A DNA stretch of 64,000 bases from Phyto melanocephala (Eukaryota > Arthropoda > Insecta > Diptera > Rhinophoridae): assembly GCA_941918925.1 (NCBI GenBank), contig OW799236.1, forward strand, positions 71,018,465-71,082,464, given 5' to 3'. Below the pieces are notes generated by a model. That model made no database searches. It was not told the origin of the DNA and worked only from the letters and a program-made list of their open reading frames with translations. The translations under genes and the position numbers were made by a program. The stretch's first letter is position 1. The number at the start of each line of letters is the position of its first letter. Below are positions 53,001 through 59,986 of the stretch, piece after piece.

Positions 53001-54462
53001 AACTATAGAAGTCAAGCAACTTAACTTACAAGACCCATTTAGTGTCCTTAGCAATTACTTATTATTACTATGAATGCACCGGAATAAGTTTGTTAATCAG
53101 TTTAATGTTGTTAAAAATTTTGGATATAATTAAATAATATTCAAATATACATATACATTTGTGCTGCTAATCTTTGCCCACGCTATAAACACCAAGTTGC
53201 AAGTAGAAGTCTCGATAATTATTGCTGAGAAAAACTCACAAATCGGCTTGAAACTGAGTGAGATATAAACACCAGCGTACAAGCGAAAATCGTTTTTTTC
53301 AACTTATGGATAACAGAGAAAAGCGATTTGGGTAAAAGAAAAAAGAGCTTAACTAGCAAAATATAATAAACTCTGAAAAATTTAAAGTCCGAGATGGCGT
53401 CCTCTATAAAAGGGTTAAATATAGTAATTTCCGATTTGTCCACTTCAACCCCCACAATATAAGTATCAAATGAAAGGGCTTGGCCAAAAGAATACAGTAA
53501 ACTATGAAAAGTTGTAAAATCCAAGGTGGCGCTAAAACTAATGGCTAATTAGAGGTTTGACTAGTAGAATACGGTAAACTATGAAAAATTTAACAACATA
53601 GATGGCGTCAAAAAATTTTAAACAAAATAGCGTATGATATCATATCTGAAAGCTATGCTAAGCTACAATGAAATCATTATATAAGGTATTATTAGATTTA
53701 GCACGGCCAAATTAGCTCTCTTTCTTGTTATTTAATTGCATTTAACTAGAAATTAATTCTATAATTTTCTTTTTTTTCAGTCCCTCTTGAATTTCCAATT
53801 GTCTCACGTGAACATTTTAATCGCTGGTATTCGTTAAGAGCCTATTATGTGGCCATTACACTGGCAGACATACCCATACAGTTTGTATGCACCACCGTAT
53901 ATATAGTGATAACATACATATTAACCGATCAACCCAGAGATGCATTTCGTGTGGTATTATTTTGTGTGATAGTATTTTTAACTGCCCTTGTAGGTCAAAG
54001 TATAGGTTTAGCTGTTGGTGCTTCATTAAATATTAAGGTGGGTAATAAAGCATTGCTTTGTGTTTTTCATTTGTGTACATAATTTTAATAAAATAAAAAT
54101 TTGTTATTTTTTAGCTGGCTGCCATAATGGGTCCGTTTTTCATCTGCCCGTTTTTAGCCTTTTCCGGTTTCTTTTTACAAGAAAAACATACCCCGGAACT
54201 GTTGCAATGGATTTTTAAAACATCATTTCTAAAATACAGTTTAGATGCTTCCGTCTTGTCAATATTCGGCTTTGATCGCCAACGTTTAGAGTGCAATAAA
54301 GCCTTTTATTGTCACTACTCAAGGCCGAAAATATTTTTAAAAGATGTCGACATGTTGAATGCTAGTTATGAAACCTCAATTATATTTTTAGTATGTTTAT
54401 TTTTAGTTTTACGTATTATATCGTTTTATATAATGTCATTTAGATTGAGATTATTTAGATAG
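22656..54462 (+). CDS. ABC half-transporter, ABCG1/ABCG4-like, nine coding exons
   Basis: Predicted membrane ABC half-transporter of the ABCG subfamily, which normally dimerises and moves lipids or sterols. Substrate here is unknown. Exons: 22656-23094, 49999-50116, 50201-50390, 50458-50603, 51085-51323, 51382-51516, 51592-52125, 53781-54037, 54115-54462. All introns are GT/AG and phases match (1,2,0,2,1,1,1,0), giving 2406 nt and 801 residues. Visible: A-loop Tyr137, Walker [10 protein letters not shown] 169-177, Q-loop Gln215, LSGGQ 270-274, Walker B VLILDEPT 290-297, H-loop His327, then an Asn/Ser-rich linker to about 520 and six probable membrane segments (about 548-569, 581-600, 622-645, 652-680, 687-710, 778-798). 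The [18 protein letters not shown] block and the C-terminal [13 protein letters not shown] cysteine motif are ABCG1/4 hallmarks. The N-terminus (1-125) and linker make it longer than typical ABCG1 (about 650). From memory the insect protein Atet has a comparable length, but orthology is unproven. ATG at 22671 is an alternative start. Confidence 0.93.
23495..23622 (-). pseudogene. Non-LTR retrotransposon reverse-transcriptase fragment
   Basis: Minus-strand translation reads [20 protein letters not shown] followed by [17 protein letters not shown]. This matches the reverse-transcriptase pattern 'KIL..ILNRL...  Q.GFR.G.S..D.I' of LINE elements. Only about 42 codons remain, with no catalytic YADD box. 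Confidence 0.65.
23768..23856 (-). pseudogene. Transposase C-terminal relic (Tc1/mariner)
   Basis: Minus-strand [20 protein letters not shown] resembles the C-terminal 'I..VIENWxxRM' helix just before the GGHM-IIF end in this transposase group. About 30 codons only. Confidence 0.45.
23978..24338 (-). pseudogene. Unrecognised coding relic, two open segments
   Basis: Segment one (24338 to about 24240) reads [20 protein letters not shown] then [14 protein letters not shown]. Segment two (about 24153 to 23978) reads [33 protein letters not shown] and [18 protein letters not shown], then stop. Codon use and sense suggest protein descent, but the segments are separated by stops; 'tgttatag' before segment two could be an old acceptor. 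I do not recognise the family. It sits beside LINE and transposase relics, so it may be mobile-element-derived. Confidence 0.35.
24339..25894. other. AT-rich intronic region
   Basis: No recognised gene. A GC-richer patch at 25018-25165 reads [20 protein letters not shown] on the minus strand, possibly a retroelement scrap, but the family is not recognised. Confidence 0.35.
25895..25995. mobile_element. Degenerate relative of the 305-421 hairpin MITE
   Basis: Shares 'aggcttatttgacaaatttt' and 'aaatgttttttatgag-aaggcc' with the 305-421 element, but the left outer arm is decayed. Confidence 0.5.
26547..26957 (+). pseudogene. THAP zinc-finger domain pseudogene
   Basis: THAP domains are C2CH zinc-binding DNA-binding modules found in host factors and P-element-type transposases. 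Here MKCAVGKC gives C-x4-C, later [12 protein letters not shown] gives the invariant Trp region, and LCSLHF gives C-x2-H. The next codon is TAG, followed in frame by [14 protein letters not shown] 54-base intron (26815-26868, gtaagt...tacag) then leads to [18 protein letters not shown], the AVPT tail typical of THAP proteins, ending TGA at 26955-26957. The C-to-C spacing is about 63 residues, longer than usual, and the premature stop argues for a pseudogene. No other domain was found. Confidence 0.6.
26958..28466. other. AT-rich intronic region
   Basis: An ORF at 27602-27799 (plus) has a lysine-rich sequence with no recognised motif; it might belong to the same decayed unit as the THAP relic. 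Otherwise nothing seen. Confidence 0.35.
28610..29145 (+). mobile_element. Internally deleted Tc1/mariner element inside D2
   Basis: Left end GAGGGTAGTTAAATTTTAAG after TA. It retains a transposase N-terminus (28690-28870: [20 protein letters not shown], then a stop after GRIVKNI) and a degenerate C-terminus near 29000-29090 ([14 protein letters not shown]). The catalytic centre is deleted, and the right terminus is lost at the junction with D sequence. Confidence 0.65.
29220..30015 (+). repeat. Tandem 288-bp core repeats of D2
   Basis: Units share 'gttttatgagcttttaaatt', 'aacgtgaaaagtgggcgtta', 'tagtaggcgtgtcaaagttg' and 'gggcgtggcac'. Period estimated at 287-289 from the spacing of 'gttatatgggaggtgggcg'. 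Confidence 0.8.
30634..31769. other. AT-rich intronic region
   Basis: No recognised gene. Partly mirrored 'gttcagacag ... gagcaattaaaa' patches hint at an unresolved old element at 31222-31735. Confidence 0.35.
31825..32530. mobile_element. Uncharacterised insert in D3
   Basis: Starts near 'gtagctagggttttttcccg' and ends near 'atcccgggaaataaccc'; CCCGGGAT/ATCCCGGG motifs occur at both sides. It contains a MULE-like MITE. Its class is unknown. Confidence 0.4.
32143..32383. mobile_element. MULE-like MITE, 241 bp, 10-bp target duplication
   Basis: Terminal repeats ATGGTACAAT(C/T)ATCAGGTAGCCTCA, flanked by an exact 10-bp direct repeat GTACTTCAGC (32133-32142 and 32384-32393). Duplications of 9-11 bp are typical of Mutator-like elements; the class is inferred. 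Confidence 0.75.
33967..34835. other. AT-rich intronic region
   Basis: No gene or repeat family recognised. Confidence 0.5.
34836..37557 (-). mobile_element. Composite family-D element (D4) with two opposed 3' ends
   Basis: The left end is the D 3' hairpin (cccgccaccaaaaaaatggt), then 'accccataaagtatatat', tandem 288-bp core units (about 35440-36660), then the Tc1-like insert. Instead of the usual 5' palindrome, the right end (37342-37557) is a second D 3' terminus in the opposite orientation. Confidence 0.72.
36720..37278 (-). mobile_element. Internally deleted Tc1/mariner element inside D4
   Basis: Both ends present: gggtggttaaattttaaggg at left and 'gggcccttaaaatttaacaa ccctc' at right, about 24-bp inverted repeats. 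Minus-strand coding remnants: N-terminus [20 protein letters not shown] (from about 37168) to [18 protein letters not shown], and near the left end [14 protein letters not shown], the transposase C-terminus. The centre is deleted. Confidence 0.72.
37558..38130. other. AT-rich intronic spacer
   Basis: Nothing recognised. Confidence 0.5.
38131..38768 (-). pseudogene. Tc1/mariner transposase pseudogene, frameshifted
   Basis: Reading right to left in shifting frames: [10 protein letters not shown] (first catalytic block), [22 protein letters not shown] (second Asp block), [15 protein letters not shown] (third block, where both Asp of DLxPLD are changed), then [19 protein letters not shown] and a decayed end. 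Several frameshifts; the final catalytic Asp is lost. Same broad transposase group as the 9.6-kb element. Confidence 0.7.
38797..39537. mobile_element. 741-bp MITE with CACGCAAAG ends and TA duplication
   Basis: Ends CACGCAAAGAAAA and its complement TTTTCTTTGCGTG, flanked by TA (38795-38796, 39538-39539). No coding content. A truncated copy lies at 1524-1782. Confidence 0.75.
39790..40020. repeat. Dispersed repeat shared with 52425-52620
   Basis: Both contain 'actgcttatttctgtttctatagtttttc'-like text (here 39872-39900), then a 'gttgattt...aaattgat' block, with moderate divergence. No ends determined. Confidence 0.4.
40219..41087 (+). mobile_element. Canonical non-autonomous Helitron
   Basis: Starts TC after A (TCTATATATATAAAAGTGAA) and ends with a GC-rich palindromic patch (GCGCGCCGGGC), then TTTT and CTAG before T. 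This fits the Helitron rule 5'-TC...CTRR-3' between A and T. The interior has a TG microsatellite (40236-40262) and tandem units of about 122 bp with 'gggcagggccacgcccataa'. No Rep/helicase is encoded. Confidence 0.75.
40417..42600 (+). repeat. Three tandem copies of Helitron 3' part plus flank
   Basis: Period about 728-731, from the CTAG ends at 41087, 41815 and 42546. Each unit begins 'ttcttctgaaacattgcaca', contains about five 122-bp subrepeats, the Helitron 3' end and the same roughly 58 bases of non-Helitron flank (tgtataataattgtt ... gttcatca). Only the first unit has the 5' end. Confidence 0.85.
42601..43469. other. AT-rich intronic region
   Basis: Nothing recognised. Confidence 0.5.
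43470..43745 (-). mobile_element. Degenerate family-A 3' part
   Basis: 'gggtatatataggt', 'ccgtgtgaaattt', 'cccataaagtatat', 'gaaatattcgggaacagatc' in the family-A order, with many substitutions and deletions. Confidence 0.6.
43846..45105 (-). mobile_element. Family-D DINE-like element (D5), internally deleted
   Basis: 3' hairpin at left (cccgccaccaaaaaaattgt) joined directly to core repeats at 43881, so the segment with the CCCCATAAAGT box is missing. The Tc1-like insert is at 44485-44961. 5' palindrome TTCGGCACAGCCGAA at about 45074-45088. Confidence 0.72.
44485..44961 (-). mobile_element. Internally deleted Tc1/mariner element inside D5
   Basis: Right end 'taacaaccctc' followed by TA and the same D flank as in D4 ('acaaagaaagtgat'). 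Left end lost. Transposase remnants are further decayed than in D4 (N-terminus around 44750-44900 in two frames). Confidence 0.62.
45106..45426. other. AT-rich spacer
   Basis: Nothing recognised. Confidence 0.5.
45427..46009 (+). mobile_element. Non-autonomous Tc1/mariner element, 583 bp
   Basis: Inverted ends AAGGGTATTTTAGT / complement near 46009, beside TA at both sides. The interior retains a transposase scrap on the plus strand (about 45592-45700): ERY..., later [15 protein letters not shown] then stop, matching the 'ESTIRRIVKKFE' helix of the N-terminal domain. Confidence 0.6.
46010..46538. other. AT-rich spacer
   Basis: Nothing recognised. Confidence 0.5.
46539..47230 (-). mobile_element. 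Family-A DINE-like element, diverged
   Basis: 3' end tacccttcacacagtgaaaa at left, 5' palindrome TTCGGCACGACCGAATATAG at right. A short expansion ('aaaaaatatagaaatttctacaattttaaa') interrupts the 3' box at about 46610-46650. Confidence 0.7.
47231..47949. other. AT-rich spacer
   Basis: Nothing recognised. Confidence 0.5.
47950..48150 (-). pseudogene. Transposase C-terminal relic (Tc1/mariner)
   Basis: Minus-strand [20 protein letters not shown] followed by [14 protein letters not shown] parallels FLWGYVKSLVYADKPATIDA in the 9.6-kb transposase. It then decays through a stop where 'NWTSRM' is expected. Confidence 0.65.
48230..48577 (+). mobile_element. Degenerate family-A 3' half
   Basis: 'ggattcgaatctacg', 'agacgaggtggtct', 'cttaatcgactcccctaatc', 'aaccttacactcactgtgaa' in family-A order. 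Confidence 0.6.
48660..48990 (-). mobile_element. Degenerate family-B 3' half
   Basis: 'accatttacctatggtatca' (decayed hairpin), 'atatagagctttgtcattcc', 'gtgtgttggttgaaatcaat', 'cacaatcgccccataacttt' in B order. Confidence 0.6.
49085..49775 (-). mobile_element. Family-F repeat, copy 1
   Basis: Shares 'aattattgctgagaaaaac', 'aagggcttg', several 'aagatggcg' blocks and an end resembling 'attcggtacggcctaacgta cttgtt' with 53205-53731. Probably another DINE-like lineage; lies just upstream of ABCG exon 2. Confidence 0.55.
49999..50116 (+). CDS. ABCG coding exon 2 (Walker A)
   Basis: Residues 147-185 plus two bases. Acceptor ttttttag|AT; carries [12 protein letters not shown] and Walker [10 protein letters not shown], then LNILSGYT. 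Donor ATAC|gtaatg, phase 2. It lies 26.9 kb from exon 1, yet frame and motif order continue without a gap. Confidence 0.93.
50201..50390 (+). CDS. ABCG coding exon 3 (Q-loop)
   Basis: Completes codon 186 and runs to residue 249. Contains [20 protein letters not shown], the Q-loop with Gln215. Acceptor tcccctccag, donor AGG|gtacgt, phase 0. Confidence 0.93.
50458..50603 (+). CDS. ABCG coding exon 4 (signature and Walker B)
   Basis: Residues 250-297 plus two bases. Contains the ABC signature [15 protein letters not shown] and Walker B VLILDEPT. Acceptor tttatag, donor ACAAG|gtaaac, phase 2. Confidence 0.94.
51085..51323 (+). CDS. ABCG coding exon 5 (D-loop and H-loop)
   Basis: Residues 298-377. 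Contains [10 protein letters not shown] (D-loop), CTIHQPS with switch His327, and the ABCG1/4-type block [17 protein letters not shown] followed by [14 protein letters not shown] and NPADY. Donor TATT|gtaagt, phase 1. Confidence 0.94.
51382..51516 (+). CDS. ABCG coding exon 6 (end of NBD, linker start)
   Basis: Residues 378-422. The split codon T|TA gives Leu, then MEIATDDYG, matching the ABCG1/4 'NPADF-MEVASGEYG' context, then a charged linker ([20 protein letters not shown]). Acceptor tttttaag, donor GTTG|gtaggt, phase 1. Confidence 0.9.
51592..52125 (+). CDS. ABCG coding exon 7 (linker, first membrane helices)
   Basis: Residues 423-600. The first 95 or so are an Asn/Ser/Thr-rich linker that is much longer than in vertebrate ABCG1. 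The conserved TMD entry [19 protein letters not shown] follows, then two membrane helices ([38 protein letters not shown]). Donor AAGT|gtgagt, phase 1. Confidence 0.92.
52425..52620. repeat. Dispersed repeat shared with 39790-40020
   Basis: Located in ABCG intron 7; shares 'attgcttatatctgttttaa' and the 'gttgatttttaaaaattgat' block with the other copy. Confidence 0.4.
53205..53731 (-). mobile_element. Family-F repeat, copy 2
   Basis: In ABCG intron 7, ending about 50 bases before exon 8. Same block order as copy 1, including 'gtaaactatgaaaa' and 'gatggcgtc'. Confidence 0.55.
53781..54037 (+). CDS. ABCG coding exon 8 (middle membrane helices)
   Basis: Residues 601-686. Contains the diagnostic [18 protein letters not shown], a helix around [19 protein letters not shown], and another around [17 protein letters not shown]. 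Acceptor ttttttttcag, donor ATTAAG|gtgggt, phase 0. Confidence 0.93.
54115..54462 (+). CDS. ABCG coding exon 9 (last helices, stop)
   Basis: Residues 687-801, stop TAG at 54460-54462. Contains the fifth helix ([17 protein letters not shown]), the extracellular loop with Cys residues in [13 protein letters not shown], and the last helix ([18 protein letters not shown]). AATAAA boxes at 54552, 54566 and about 54585 are candidate poly(A) signals. Confidence 0.93.
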   Translation: MAAIMGPFFICPFLAFSGFFLQEKHTPELLQWIFKTSFLKYSLDASVLSIFGFDRQRLECNKAFYCHYSRPKIFLKDVDMLNASYETSIIFLVCLFLVLRIISFYIMSFRLRLFR

Positions 54463-54838
54463 AACTAACATAAAGAGAATTAAAAAAAAAAAAATAGAAT
54501 AACATGCATAAATACATACTTATTTTAAGTAAAAATAAAAACCGGAACATAAATAAAATGTTGGCAATAAAATTGACAATTTAGCAAAATAAATTTAACG
54601 AATATTAATTTAAAAACAAAAAAATTAATAAACTCAATTTGAAGCAAGCCATAACATGTTTCTTTTAATTTAACAAAGGCTTTAATAATACAAATTTTCA
54701 AATAAGATATGCTTTTAAAAGCTTTTATAAATTACAAAAAAAAATATTATGAATATAAGACTTAGGGTTTCATTCCCATAAGTAACACTTACCTTGCTGT
54801 TGGCCTTAATAACACTGCTTTACAAATTTTTAATTTGG

Positions 54839-55250
54839 AAAAATACCAAGAACGCCACATGCCTAGATAAGTTAATTGGGACCTCCTGAACACGAAAAAC
54901 GCTGTAATTTTTTTTCTAAGTACCGTTTTTTAGATAACGGTACTTTTGTGTTTTTCGGTGTATGGTCCCACTCAAACCCTTGTGGAGCCCAACTCAGCCA
55001 TTTCTTACCAGATAGAAATTTTCAGCATATCGACGGAAAAGGCATTCAATTACCTTTCTAACGATATACCATTTATCTCGATCAGACTTTTCGGTTGGGC
55101 TCCACAAGGGTTTGAGTGGGACCATACACCGAAAAACACAAAAGTACCGTTATCTAAAAAACGGTACTTAGAAAAAAAAATTACAACGTTTTTCGTGTTC
55201 AGGAGGTCCCAATTAACTTATCTAGGCATGTGGCGTTCTTGGTATTTTTT
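54839..55250. mobile_element. Foldback element, 156-bp arms, downstream of ABCG
   Basis: Arms 54839-54994 and about 55094-55250 are inverted copies with one substitution and length differences in A/T runs only. The loop is about 99 bases. Ends AAAAATACCAAGAACGCC. A second inner hairpin 'agtaccgttttttagataac ggtact' lies in each arm. Target duplication not clear (TGG on both sides). Confidence 0.8.
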
Positions 55251-57952
55251 GGCTGTAAGCCAGTGTAATAACTGACTTCACTTAAACATTTGAAATTAGT
55301 TTTGCTATCACTATGTAGATTTATGGTAAAATTTATATAAAAATTTTATTTTGTTTATAATTTTATTTAAACATTTTTAAAATTAAGACCTGCTGAAATT
55401 AAATCAAATTTTAATAGATTCATAAATATAGATGTAATTTCTTAATTTATGGAAATTTTTTCGAACATACTTTAAAATGAATTTACAAATTTATACATTT
55501 TTTTGTCTAACATTCCAAGGAATTAAAACTATACTGAGAATCGTTAATTTATTTTTTAATTTGCACATTCTTAAATTTTGTAACTATACCAAAGTTTTTT
55601 AAATAAATTAATTGCATTATACTTTTATTTGTAATTTACATAGATTTGTACAGTTGTAGAAAAAGAAAAGACTTTTTTTTATATGAATATAAATACATAC
55701 CTGGAGTTTATTTTTATTTTCTAAAGTTAAACATACAAAATCAACTATAGAGTGATAGATGAATTGTACTAATTTGTTAAGCATAATTATATGACATTTC
55801 TTATGCAAATAAAGTATTACAAAATTAACATAATTTTATTTTTTAAGATAAAAGCGGAAATTATTTAAAAAGAATAGGTAAACTGCTAAAAATTATTCTA
55901 TACACTTTACCCTTTTTTAGATGTAGATATTGTTTGTATTTTTTGGGAATAGAGACAAAAATCAGGACCTAGGAGCAGTTTTTGACTACAAAGATAATAG
56001 AATTGTATGTACAAGAATTCTTAAAAGTTTTCTGTGCTACTGCAGCTGTTTGTATAAGAGCATCCTATTCCTTATATCACAAAGTGATCAGTGGAGCCAA
56101 GTGTGATGGTCTTCGGATCTTCAGTCTGATTAATTATTTTATTCCTTACCGAAATGATATGACTAAAAGTTACGTAAGTGGCACCTTTATCTCTACTGTC
56201 GCTTCTCTAAATGGGTCTAAAATAAAACAAAATTTTTTATATTTAATTAGGCAATTGTGAGATTTTTTAATAAACAAGTAACAGGAAATATTAAACTAGA
56301 AAAAATTTCAAATTATTATTTTAATCGGAGAAATACGTTTTCATATACATAACATATTTTCTTTGTTTACGTAAGTATCTGTTTTATGCATAAATGTCAG
56401 CCGCACTAATAAAAAATAAATAAATAGCAACGTAAAGACGTAAAAACTGAAGAGTGAGAAATTCGGCTTAATTTTATATTTAGTACCCTTCACCATCATG
56501 TGAAATAATTTCTTTTAAAAAACACTCCGTTTGTTAAGGAAATTTTTTTTTAATGTGAAGTACAGTCGATACAATTTAGTCGCCTCCACGACTTATTCTG
56601 CAGGAACGATTCGACGAACAGCTAAAACATCACCACTGGTAATGTGCATCATGGATTCAATTCAGGATTCTTTTACTAAATAATAATTTTGTTATGAAAT
56701 TCGTATTCGTAAAATTGTATTCTCAAACGATAATTTTTATTTACTACTGTTCTAGTTTAGTAAATTTTATTCTGTTGTTTGAGATTAAACGATTATGAAA
56801 AAAGTTTACTCACTTTTTAAGCTTAAAGCTTTTAAATAAACCCCAGCTTAATTGTTTGAATACAAATTAAAGCTTTACTCAGTTTTAGAAAAACCTCTCA
56901 ATTTGAGTTAAAATTTTAATACATTAATGTGGCACAAGCTGCTTTCTTGAAATCTTAACACACATATGTTTTACGAAATATATATGTTTGTACATACATA
57001 CAGACATATGCACCTATTTACGTGTTTAATTTTAGTTTTATGACATTACACTACAAACAATTAAGTTTAAACCTGTTGAAAGTTGCGTCAAATTTATAGG
57101 TTACAAAAACAAACTTAAATGTTGCAACATATTAAAAGTTATAAAAACTACAATATAGTTCATATAGTGTGCAATGAATTTAATTACACATTTTATTTGC
57201 CAAACTAGACTCAGTCATCTTCAATCTGACACAATTGGGGCGTTTTTAAATAATATAATAATAAATATAACGGATGGCTATATTTAGTTAATTTTTTACT
57301 TAAAATAGTCTTTAAAAATTGAAGGAAGGGGACGTGGCATCTCCCATACAAAATTAAAAATGTTTGCCGCATATCTAGAGTACTGATGCCTAAAGTCCTC
57401 AAAATTCGTGTGGGGTATAGTTAAGCTTAAAATAATTTGAAAAAAAAGCAGAAGGCATGGCACCATTAATATAAACAATCAACATTTTATTAGATGCATA
57501 GAAAACTATAACATCATAGTTTTAAGACTTTGTATCCTTTAATTTTATCAATTATTCCAACGATCGGAGCAGGAGAAGTGATATCCCCATACATAAAACT
57601 CATTGCATGATATACACATTTCAGGAACTAGAAATGTTCGAATTTTAAATCCTAGTATTAGATATTTTTTTTATAAAAAATGTACAATTTATGGAAATAT
57701 ACATATAATTACTATAACGATTGAAAAAAATAAAACTTTAAAAAATACTGTAAAACTGTGTGTTAAAATTCTTAACACACTTGGTTGGTAATATGGAAAT
57801 TTTGCGTTCAAGCACATTATAAGAAGGACGTGAGCTAAAAGTTTTAAAAAATAATAGATACATTTTCTAAATTTAACTTTTTGTTTTATTCCAGTAAATA
57901 AAAACTATTTATATACTTAATAGAGGCAGTTACCGTTTAAAAACAATTAAAA
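55251..57952. other. Intergenic AT-rich region
   Basis: No gene recognised. A patch at 57310-57480 ('ggggacgtggcatctcccat') resembles fly DINE-type cores but no ends were found. Confidence 0.4.
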
Positions 57953-58184
57953 ACAAGTAAGAGTGCTATATTCGGCCGAACGGAATCTTATATACCCTTC
58001 ACAACGTGTAGTCATGTAATAACATTAGTTTGTATCACCATTCATCTCATTAACATGAAATACGTACATACATATAAAAAGAACGTATATAAAAACATCC
58101 CATTGTAAAATTATAAATTGATTTTACGTATGAATGTTTAAAAACAAATTTAAAAAAAAATAAAAAAAACAATAACAATATAAA

Positions 58185-59428
58185 TCTGTATATATAAAAC
58201 AGGATTTATGTATGTTTGTAACGTATGGACTCCAAAACGGCTGGACCGATTTTGATGAAATTTCCAGGGAATCTTCAGAGACACTGTGAAGTCTGATTTT
58301 TGAGTTTCGGTCTGCGGGCGGAGGGGCGTGGCTAAATCCAATTTTCATATTGCACCACCCAAGGTACATTTATAGCAGGTAACCGCGAGATTACAACAAT
58401 TGAACAATAAAACAAACAACAGGCCTTTTTAGTGTTGTAATTTGATAAGAACTGTCAAACAGCAAAGGGGTTGATAAAAGACAAATGAAAAACAAACAAG
58501 AAAAAACGCCATTAAACGAAAATAGATTCATTTTGTTTATCATTTAATAAACTTACTTTTAAAGTTTGTAAGAAAAATTTGTGATGTGTGTTAATTTTGT
58601 AACAAAATTTGTTTTGTATTTAATATTTATATGATCATCAAACAAAAAAAAAAAAACACCTTGTGGAACAGAGAAAAAAGTTACATTTTTATTTTTTTGT
58701 TTTTTTTTTTGTATACACTACACTTTCTTATTTTTTTTCTTTAAATTAGTCTTTTTTTCTAATTATATATTTAAGTCTATCCAAAATTGTTATTTATTAT
58801 AAATAACTTTGATTTTCTTTTGAAATTTATCACTTTTTACTTTGATTAAAAAAACTTGGTTACTTTTAAGCTAGAAATTTAACACGTGTTGAATAAAACA
58901 TAAACAACATTTGACAGTTCGTATCACAAAATAAGCAAATAAAAAAATAATCAGCTGGCTTTCCGAGACTACCTGCTATAATTGTACCATGGCACCACCA
59001 ATTTCATATACATGTATTTATTTTGTTTGTTTTTTTTTATTTTTTTTTGAAAGCCGTTGTCAAAGCACAAAGCCAGTTCATGTTTTTCACACGGTCAGTT
59101 ATATGTGGCTTGCTCCTAAGTTGGCACGCCAACAAATTTATACGTTTTTACACAAAATAAAAAAACAAAAAACATTGTCTCTCCGCTGGCCTTAAGATGA
59201 AGTAATAAATAAATATAATTTCCAATTTGCCGTAAATATATGCGTTTATTTTTTGATTGAGCCCATATCTACACCATATGTAAGATATTCTGTAAAAAAA
59301 CTTTATGATAGGTATTCCATGGATGTTTATTTGAAGGCCGTAAATTTCGTTAAAAGCTAAATTTAAATCGTGTGGTAATACAACACTAATGTTTGCTTAG
59401 GGCCAGCAATACGGACCGGGTCAGCTAG
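58185..59428 (+). mobile_element. Helitron 2, nested in A9
   Basis: Starts TC after A (TCTGTATATATAAAACAGGA) and ends CCGGGTCAGCTAG before T. Its 5' region shares 'tatggactccaaaacggctg'-type text with the 40.2-kb Helitron. No Rep/helicase. Contains a 630-bp MITE. Confidence 0.7.
58361..58990. mobile_element. MULE-like MITE, 630 bp, nested in Helitron 2
   Basis: Terminal repeats AAGGTACATTTATAGCAGGT / complement of ACCTGCTATAATTGTACCAT, the same family as 32143-32383. The flanking 10-mers TGCACCACCC (58351-58360) and GGCACCACCA (58991-59000) agree at eight positions, consistent with an old 10-bp duplication. Confidence 0.68.
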
Positions 59429-59494
59429 TAGTATATAAAATAAAAAAAATTTGGGATTCGATGCCACTTTACTCTGATCAGTATACCACGTTTT

Positions 59495-59634
59495 TATGTA
59501 TGTATGTATGTATGTATGTATGTATGTATGTATGTATGTATGTATGTATGTATGTATGTATGTATGTATGTATGTATGTATGTATGTATGTATGTATGTA
59601 TGTATGTATGTATGTATGTATGTATGTATGTATG

Positions 59635-59667
<33 letters not shown>
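59495..59667 (+). repeat. (GTAT)n microsatellite, about 43 units
   Basis: Nearly perfect tetranucleotide run with one TATA interruption near 59636-59641. It lies where other A copies carry only two or three GTAT units, so it is an in-place expansion. Confidence 0.95.
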
Positions 59668-59986
59668 TGTTGTTGTGAAAAAAAACGATGTGGTCAGTTG
59701 TTTATGTACCAATGTTTCCGATTTTTAATACCGATCTACTCCCGAATATTTCTAAAATTTAAGTACCTCACCCGGGTCCAGGCGATGTCGGGGGGCTTCA
59801 AAAAGTTTATTTCAAAATACACACGGACAGACGGTCAGACTGACAGAGCTTAATCGACTTCTCTATTAATAAGCTTTCAGAAAATATATACTTTATGGGG
59901 TCGGAAATGAAAATTGTAGAAATTTCACACGGAATGACAAACCTATGTATATATGTATACACTTTTACACTGTGTGAAGGGTATAA

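Larger units (their letters stand above)
57953..59986 (+). mobile_element. Family-A element (A9), interrupted by Helitron 2
   Basis: 5' part 57953-58184 (palindrome mutated to ttcggccgaacggaa), remainder 59429-59986 ('tgggattcgatgccact', expanded GTAT tract, end actgtgtgaagggtataa). Removal of 58185-59428 restores one element. Confidence 0.75.

Noticed and set aside
59495..59667. Possible CRISPR-like or regulatory array
   Set aside because: Simple tetranucleotide repeat without spacers; eukaryotic context.
59461..59853. 130-codon MYVC-repeat ORF and the antisense THIH-repeat ORF
   Set aside because: Direct translation of the GTAT microsatellite inside an A element.
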